From Ruminococcaceae bacterium UBA2806 (GTDB taxonomy: Bacteria; Bacillota; Clostridia; Oscillospirales; Acutalibacteraceae): 11,990 nt of DNA. The stretch lies in NCBI GenBank assembly GCA_002351795.1, contig DEHG01000108.1, forward strand, positions 805 through 12,794. Direction: 5' to 3'. The notes beneath the pieces are model-generated. The model made no database searches. It saw only the letters and a list, made by a program, of their open reading frames with translations, and was not told where the DNA came from. The position numbers and the translations under genes were made by a program. Shown one piece after another: positions 7,326-11,990 of the stretch. Each line of letters opens with the position of its first letter. Positions within the stretch are counted from its first letter, which is position 1.

Positions 7326-7785
7326 TATTGAAAAGATCAACAGACTTCATATCACAGCCCGCTATGCGGAAACTGATATGATGGGGATTATTCATCACAG
7401 CGTTTATCCCGTATGGTTCGAGGCGGCAAGAACGAATATGATAAGATCTATAGGCATTACATACAGTCAGCTTGAAAAGGACGGTATAATGCTTCCGCTT
7501 TCCGAGCTTAACTGTAAGTATATTTCCCCCGTTCATTATGAGGATGATGTCATAATAGAGACGAGGATATCAAAGCTCAGCTTTGCAAAGATAGAGTTTA
7601 CATATCGTGCAGTTTTTGACGGAAATGTAAAAGCGCAGGGATCAACTTTGCATGGTTTTGTTGACAGCAAGACATTCAGACCGATAAATATTAAAAAGGT
7701 CCGTCCGGAATTGTATGAAAAATTAAAAGAAAGAATATGTACCGAATGGTGTGATACAGATGGCGAAGCCTGTATTAAAGTTTAA
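7312..7785 (+). CDS. Acyl-CoA thioesterase of the 4HBT/YbgC hotdog family
   Basis: The 157-residue product has the 4-hydroxybenzoyl-CoA thioesterase signature in ARYAETDMMGIIHHSVYPVW. It matches the family pattern D-x-x-G-x-x-x-H-x-x-Y, with the catalytic aspartate at D22. The rest fits a single hotdog domain of ordinary size. Such enzymes hydrolyse acyl-CoA or related thioesters in the cytoplasm, but the substrate cannot be read from sequence. Two starts are possible, ATG 7312 and ATG 7318, both after GGAG (7304-7307). The second would remove two residues. The gene overlaps the end of the YcxB-like gene by 14 or 8 bases, and the next gene starts inside its 3' end. This implies co-expression with the membrane genes around it, although no functional link is visible. 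Confidence 0.88.
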   Translation: MKMNDIEKINRLHITARYAETDMMGIIHHSVYPVWFEAARTNMIRSIGITYSQLEKDGIMLPLSELNCKYISPVHYEDDVIIETRISKLSFAKIEFTYRAVFDGNVKAQGSTLHGFVDSKTFRPINIKKVRPELYEKLKERICTEWCDTDGEACIKV

Positions 7786-8326
7786 AAATGAGCTTAGTGT
7801 AAGAGATTATGCAGAGGGTTACAGACTGTATGATATCAGGCGTGGAAGATGCATGGGCAGAGAAATAAAGGCAAGTCTGTTTTTCTTTCTTGCAATGGCT
7901 ATGCTGTTCATGCTCATGCAGGAGGGCTTCAATATTCCAAAGCTTCCTGTATGCAGTATAGTACTTCTTATCTGTATTTATATGTGCTGTTTTTTTCTGT
8001 ATATACAGCCGAATATGTCTAAGCACAGAGGTGAACAGATATATAAAAGCTCCAGGCTTATTTCAATGGAATATACCTTTGAAATGCATAAGGAATATTT
8101 CATAATGAAAAATGAATATGAAAGTCTTAAAAGGTATTATACCGAACTGAGCGATTGTATTGAAACAGACAATATTTTTCTGCTGATAGGCGGGACAGAA
8201 AAAAAGATCATTGTAATATCTAAAAGATGCCTTGAAGAAGAAAAAAAAGAGGAGCTTTCCGCCTTTTTCAAAAAAGAAACTATAAGACAGTACCGAAGGA
8301 CAAGATCACGCAGGAAAAAGAAGTGA
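7760..8326 (+). CDS. Putative YcxB-like membrane protein with basic tail
   Basis: This 188-residue protein has an N-terminal soluble stretch (LKFKNELSVRDYAEGYRLYD), two hydrophobic helices (about 36-54 and 63-83) and a C-terminal domain. That domain ends in a segment IIVISKRCLEEEKKEELSAF, like the I-P-K-R end of YcxB-like proteins. It finishes with a strongly basic tail (RRTRSRRKKK). I prefer ATG 7760 over GTG 7751, because the GTG is part of GGTGTG (7748-7753), the only visible ribosome binding site and a weak one. The start overlaps the thioesterase gene by 26 bases, so translation is probably coupled. Family membership is inferred from layout and the neighbouring similar genes. No catalytic residues are apparent. 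Confidence 0.72.
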   Translation: MAKPVLKFKNELSVRDYAEGYRLYDIRRGRCMGREIKASLFFFLAMAMLFMLMQEGFNIPKLPVCSIVLLICIYMCCFFLYIQPNMSKHRGEQIYKSSRLISMEYTFEMHKEYFIMKNEYESLKRYYTELSDCIETDNIFLLIGGTEKKIIVISKRCLEEEKKEELSAFFKKETIRQYRRTRSRRKKK

Positions 8327-8330
8327 TGAT

Positions 8331-8831
8331 ATGAATGATACAGAAAAAGGCATTCTGCCTGAAAACATAGATGTAAGCTTTCTTCCTACAGAGGAAGATT
8401 ATGTATATATGAATCTTGAAAAGGAGAAATATCTGACTCCAAAGGCAAATAAAATTATTTTCCGGATAATCGGCATGGCAGGAATACTTTCCGGGACTGC
8501 AGGACTTGTTCTGAGAAACGGAAATATTATAGAAACAATATGCTTTTTGCTGCTTATAGCGGTAAGTCTGTTTGTTATATCATTTTATGATGTGATAAGA
8601 CCGTTTTTAGTATTTAAAAGCTCATCTGCTTTTTTCAGATATAACGAAAAGGATATTATTTCAAAGAATTTATCTATCAATGATAAAACAATTACAGTAA
8701 ATGATGAACTTCACAGGATAAGCATACCTAAGGAATATATTTATGAGGTTTATAAATCAAAAAGAACGCTGTTTATATTTCTTGATAAAGAGGAATTTAT
8801 TTATATACCCCTGCGGGTGCTGAATAGTTGA
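8331..8831 (+). CDS. Putative YcxB-like membrane protein, third in the cluster
   Basis: The 166-residue product has a polar start (VSFLPTEEDYVYMNLEKEKY), two hydrophobic helices (about 43-60 and 67-86) and a C-terminal strand-rich part. That part ends in TLFIFLDKEEFIYIPLRVLNS, in which YIPLRVL resembles the closing I-P-K-R motif of YcxB-like proteins. It ends abruptly soon after that motif, earlier than its two neighbours. Just past the stop, another frame reads TAFEDNPKEEV and then stops, so a one-base change may have shortened the tail. The start follows the preceding stop by four bases, and the ribosome binding site is poor, which fits coupling. Function is unknown. Confidence 0.7.
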   Translation: MNDTEKGILPENIDVSFLPTEEDYVYMNLEKEKYLTPKANKIIFRIIGMAGILSGTAGLVLRNGNIIETICFLLLIAVSLFVISFYDVIRPFLVFKSSSAFFRYNEKDIISKNLSINDKTITVNDELHRISIPKEYIYEVYKSKRTLFIFLDKEEFIYIPLRVLNS

Positions 8832-8869
8832 CAGCATTTGAGGATAATCCTAAAGAAGAGGTGTAAGTT

Positions 8870-11371
8870 TTGGATATACAGGAAGCATTATCAAAAACAA
8901 AGATAATTGATGTGGATATAGAAAGAGAAATGAAAAAATCCTTTCTTGACTATTCCATGTCGGTCATAGTGTCAAGAGCATTGCCGGATGTAAGGGATGG
9001 TCTGAAGCCTGTACACAGAAGAATACTTTATTCGCAGTATGAGGATAATCTGACTCCCGATAAGCCCTACAAAAAGTGCGCTACCACAGTCGGTAACGTT
9101 CTCGGACGTTATCATCCTCACGGCGACAGCTCCGTATATGAAGCGCTTGTAAGACTGGCGCAGGATTTTTCCATGAGATATACGCTGGTAGACGGACACG
9201 GAAATTTCGGTTCGGTTGACGGAGATCCGCCTGCCGCATATCGTTATACTGAAGCAAGAATGAGTAAAATGTCTGTCGAAATGCTGACAGATATAGATAA
9301 GGAAACAGTAGATTTTATTCCAAACTATGATGACAGCCGAAAAGAGCCGTCAGTCCTTCCTTCAAGATTTCCTAATCTTCTTGTAAACGGATCTAAGGGT
9401 ATTGCCGTAGGTATGGCGACAAATATCCCGCCTCATAATCTGGGCGAGGTAATTGACGCTGTTGATTATGTAATAGATAATCCCGATGCAGGTCTTGATG
9501 AGATAATGCAGTTTATCAAGGGACCCGATTTCCCGACAGGCGGAATTATCATGGGTAAAAGCGGAATAAGAGCCGCTTATGCAACAGGCAGGGCTAAGAT
9601 CACCGTTCGTGCAAAGGCTGAGATAGTCGAAGAAAAGAACGGCAGATTCAAGATAGTTGTAACAGAGATACCTTATCAGGTAAATAAATCCGAGCTTGTA
9701 ACAAGCATTGCCGATATGGCGAAGGATAAAAAAATAGAGGGTATTACCAATATTGAAGATCATTCCGACAGAAACGGAATGCATATTGAGATTACGGTAA
9801 AGCGTGAAGCGTCCCCGCAGATAGTGCTGAATAATCTTTATAAATATTCACAGATGCAGGTGACATTCGGTATCATCATGATCGCAATTGTAAACGGTGT
9901 GCCGAAGATACTTAATCTGCGTGATATCCTGCAAAACTACATAGATTTCCAGGTTGAGATCATAACAAGAAGAACACAGTATGATCTCAGAAAAGCTGAG
10001 GAAAGAGCTCATATATTAGAGGGCTTGAAAATAGCGATAGATTTTATTGATGAAGTAATAAGCATTATTCGCTCATCAAAGGATCAGCCTACAGCAAAGC
10101 AAAGACTTGGTGAAAGATTCGGTCTTGACGAAGCTCAGACGCAGGCGATCGTATCAATGCGTCTCGGACAGCTTTCAGGTCTGGAAAGAGAAAAAATAGA
10201 GGAAGAGCTTGCCGCATTGAAGGAGAAAATAGCTGACTTTAAGGATATTCTTGAAAACGGCGAAAGACTTTTAGGTATAATCAAAAGCGAGCTTAATGTA
10301 ATAAAGAGAAAATTTAATGATGAAAGACGTACAGAAATAGCCGCAGTCAGCGGTGAAGTTGATATCGAGGATCTTATCCCCTATGAAGACTGCGTTGTGA
10401 CCATGACGAATTTAGGCTATGTAAAGCGTCAGAAGATGGATGCATATCATACCCAGCGCAGAGGCGGACGAGGCATAAGCGGAATGAACCGCCGTGAAGA
10501 GGATGTTGCCACTGATATGTTTGTAATAGGAACGCATGATTATGTGCTGTTCTTTACGAATTCAGGAAGGGTGTACAGACTCAAATGCTATGAGATACCC
10601 GAAGGCTCAAGAACATCAAAAGGTATAAATATAAATAATCTCCTCCCCCTTTCCGGTGATGAAAAAGTCACATCAATGATAAAAGTGCCTGAAAAGGGCG
10701 ATGAGGATATGTACCTTGTTATGATAACCAAAAACGGTATCATAAAGAGGACAGCCACAAAGGAGTTTTATTCCAACAGAAAAGGCGGACTCAATGCAAT
10801 TGCGCTTGACGATGATGACGAGCTTACATGGGTACGTCTTACAAACGGACATAATGAGCTTCTGGCGGCTACCAAAAACGGCATGGCTATCCGTTTTGAT
10901 GAAAATGACGTTCGTCCTATGGGTCGTACTGCAAGAGGCGTAAAGGCTCTTACTCTCAGAGAAGGCGACAGTGTAATTGGTATGTCGGTTCTGCGTGAAG
11001 GCGCACTTGTGCTGACTGTTTCGGAAACAGGATATGGCCGTCTTTCATACCAGTCTGATTATCGTATACAGTCAAGAGGCGGTTTCGGCATCAAGAATTA
11101 CCATACCGATAAATTCGGCAAGGTTGCGGCGATAAAAGCAGTGGATCTTGACGATGATGTTATAATGATATCGGATAATGGTGTTATTATAAGAATAGAA
11201 GCGTCGTCTATACGCATTTGTTCAAGACCGTCAAAGGGCGTAATAGTTATGAAAACTATGGACGACAGCAAGGTTGCAACAGTTGCAAGAGTACCTCGTG
11301 ATGATCCGGGAGATAACGAAGATACCGAACAGCAGGAGGAAGCTGAAAGCGAAGAAATGAAAGAAGAATAA
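8870..11371 (+). CDS. gyrA: DNA gyrase subunit A
   Basis: GyrA is the DNA-cleaving and wrapping subunit of gyrase. The product is 833 residues. The breakage-reunion domain shows SFLDYSMSVIVSRALPDVRD, HPHGDSSVYEALVRLAQ and the catalytic tyrosine Y126 in YRYTEARM. The GyrA box QRRGGRG lies at 529-535, which identifies gyrase rather than topoisomerase IV ParC. A six-bladed wrapping domain fills most of the remainder. The tail after about 805 is highly acidic, as in other gyrases. Quinolone-region residues are S87 (E. coli S83) and E91 (E. coli D87), a normal susceptible-type pattern for Gram-positives. The start is TTG 8870, seven bases after AGAGGTG (8857-8863). An in-frame stop just upstream (8864-8866) rules out a longer form. 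A terminator follows directly. Confidence 0.98.
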   Translation: MDIQEALSKTKIIDVDIEREMKKSFLDYSMSVIVSRALPDVRDGLKPVHRRILYSQYEDNLTPDKPYKKCATTVGNVLGRYHPHGDSSVYEALVRLAQDFSMRYTLVDGHGNFGSVDGDPPAAYRYTEARMSKMSVEMLTDIDKETVDFIPNYDDSRKEPSVLPSRFPNLLVNGSKGIAVGMATNIPPHNLGEVIDAVDYVIDNPDAGLDEIMQFIKGPDFPTGGIIMGKSGIRAAYATGRAKITVRAKAEIVEEKNGRFKIVVTEIPYQVNKSELVTSIADMAKDKKIEGITNIEDHSDRNGMHIEITVKREASPQIVLNNLYKYSQMQVTFGIIMIAIVNGVPKILNLRDILQNYIDFQVEIITRRTQYDLRKAEERAHILEGLKIAIDFIDEVISIIRSSKDQPTAKQRLGERFGLDEAQTQAIVSMRLGQLSGLEREKIEEELAALKEKIADFKDILENGERLLGIIKSELNVIKRKFNDERRTEIAAVSGEVDIEDLIPYEDCVVTMTNLGYVKRQKMDAYHTQRRGGRGISGMNRREEDVATDMFVIGTHDYVLFFTNSGRVYRLKCYEIPEGSRTSKGININNLLPLSGDEKVTSMIKVPEKGDEDMYLVMITKNGIIKRTATKEFYSNRKGGLNAIALDDDDELTWVRLTNGHNELLAATKNGMAIRFDENDVRPMGRTARGVKALTLREGDSVIGMSVLREGALVLTVSETGYGRLSYQSDYRIQSRGGFGIKNYHTDKFGKVAAIKAVDLDDDVIMISDNGVIIRIEASSIRICSRPSKGVIVMKTMDDSKVATVARVPRDDPGDNEDTEQQEEAESEEMKEE

Positions 11372-11375
11372 AAAA

Positions 11376-11420
11376 ACGGAGCTGCCGCACCTTATCAGTG
11401 TGACAGCTCCGTGTATTTTT
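11376..11420. terminator. Bidirectional intrinsic terminator between gyrA and the lipoprotein gene
   Basis: The arms 11376-11390 and 11398-11412 form a stem of about 15 pairs. It starts ACGGAGCTG/CAGCTCCGT and has one C-A mismatch and one G-T pair, closing on a seven-base loop (11391-11397). On the + strand a short T-run (11416-11420) follows after GTA. On the minus strand the A-run just left of the stem (11371-11376) becomes six T. It lies four bases after the gyrA stop and thirteen bases from the lipoprotein stop, so it should serve both convergent genes. Confidence 0.9.
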
Positions 11421-11425
11421 ATATA

Positions 11426-11908
11426 TCAATATCCGATAGAATCAATAAGAGCCTTTACCTTGTCTTTATACTGTTCATTTACCTTTGAATATACAAGCGT
11501 ATTATCAATATAAGCTACATACATAAATAAACCATCGCTTGTTCTTTCATAGGAAGAATAATTTGTTCCGCTGAAGCTTAGACTTGTTCCCGATTCTCCT
11601 TCAAAATTTGATTTATTATGTAAAAACATATTTTTCGCATTATTTACGGAATCAAGTACAATAAAATCGAAGGACCATAATATATCACTGCCTGATGATT
11701 CAAATGCAGTAGTACTGCTGATAATTTCAGAATTATCTTCATATGAGCTTTTTGTATCCTGATATTGATATGACAAAGCAGACGCCTTTGATTGGAAATC
11801 AGAATTTGTTATTGACGTTTTAGAAACGGCGCAGGCAGAAAAAATCATTGCTGCTGCGATCAGAAAAGTCATGATGATCAGAATTTTATTATTCTTTATC
11901 TTTTTCAT
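11426..11908 (-). CDS. Secreted lipoprotein of unknown function
   Basis: The 160-residue product begins MKKIKNNK and has a hydrophobic signal core (about 9-22) ending in IFSAC, a lipobox with the lipidated cysteine at residue 26. It should be anchored to the outer face of the membrane. The mature part is rich in Ser and Asn and polar. It includes WSFDFIVLDSVNNAKNMFLH and a closing domain with MYVAYIDNTLVYSKVNEQYKDKVKALIDSIGY-type sequence at about 129-160. I know no named family for it. The start is ATG 11908. A GTG at 11917 would add three residues but is part of AAAGGTG, the ribosome binding site six bases upstream of the ATG. The gene is transcribed toward gyrA, opposite to replication, and shares the terminator. 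Confidence 0.82.
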   Translation of the reverse strand: MKKIKNNKILIIMTFLIAAAMIFSACAVSKTSITNSDFQSKASALSYQYQDTKSSYEDNSEIISSTTAFESSGSDILWSFDFIVLDSVNNAKNMFLHNKSNFEGESGTSLSFSGTNYSSYERTSDGLFMYVAYIDNTLVYSKVNEQYKDKVKALIDSIGY

Positions 11909-11961
11909 AATTAACACCTTTCTTTGTTTACAATATTTTTATGAGTTAATAATTTTAATTA

Positions 11962-11967
11962 ATTATA
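11962..11967 (-). promoter_or_regulatory. Candidate -10 element for the lipoprotein gene
   Basis: On the minus strand these bases read TATAAT, a perfect -10 hexamer, about 54 bases upstream of the ATG at 11908. The region around it is very A/T rich, and no good -35 hexamer is found at 16-18 bases. A chance match is quite possible. Confidence 0.3.
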
Positions 11968-11990
11968 ATATAGGGCATCTCTAAAAACTT

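Noticed and set aside
8828..8833. Perfect TTGACA upstream of gyrA
   Set aside because: The hexamer 17 bases on is TAAAGA, a poor -10, and the transcript would start on top of the gyrA ribosome binding site.
9362..9784. 140-residue minus-strand open frame inside gyrA
   Set aside because: It is antisense to the conserved GyrA breakage-reunion domain and has no recognisable protein features.
8870..11371. Topoisomerase IV subunit ParC as an alternative identity
   Set aside because: The intact GyrA box QRRGGRG at 529-535 and the origin-proximal pairing with gyrB identify gyrase.

Overview
This window is the replication-origin-proximal block of a low-GC, AT-biased Gram-positive chromosome. From the 5' end it reads: the 3' part of dnaA, an oriC-type intergenic region, then dnaN, a small S4-domain gene (yaaA/rlbA), recF, remB, two small zinc-ribbon membrane proteins, gyrB, four accessory genes and gyrA, all on the + strand. 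A bidirectional terminator follows, then a minus-strand lipoprotein gene. The order dnaA-dnaN-yaaA-recF-remB-gyrB-gyrA is the classical Firmicutes arrangement. The strong AGA/ATA codon bias, the wording of the GyrB Toprim domain (LPLWGKMLNVEKA) and the GyrA stretch KKCATTVGNVLG suggest a Clostridia member close to Oscillospiraceae/Ruminococcus. That placement is inference, because I ran no database search.

Bases 1-680 encode the C-terminal 225 residues of DnaA, covering late AAA+ motifs and the DNA-binding domain IV. The 315-base gap to dnaN (681-995) carries no gene but looks like a working unwinding region. It has a cluster of divergent DnaA-box-like sites built on TTCAACA in both orientations. 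Its last box, TTTTCAACA, is followed directly by GG and a run of DnaA-trios (CTA CTA CTA TTA CTA), then 33 nearly pure A/T bases. This is the layout of the Bacillus subtilis basal unwinding system.

Bases 996-3667 are a tightly packed set (sliding clamp, S4 RNA-binding protein, RecF, RemB). Start and stop codons overlap or lie within two bases, consistent with co-transcription and translational coupling. Bases 3686-4639 hold two adjacent genes for proteins with two CXXC pairs followed by two membrane helices.

Bases 4671-11371 hold both gyrase subunits, separated by about 2.2 kb with a thioesterase and three small two-helix membrane proteins. I read those three as diverged YcxB-like paralogs. 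All + strand genes run in the leading-strand direction away from the origin. I see no intrinsic terminator between dnaA and the end of gyrA, so one or more long transcripts are likely.

After gyrA, a strong hairpin with T-tracts on both sides ends transcription from both directions. The convergent minus-strand gene encodes a secreted lipoprotein of unknown function. I found no rRNA, tRNA, CRISPR array or complete mobile element. The last bases of the window may touch the end of an insertion element, but this is weak.
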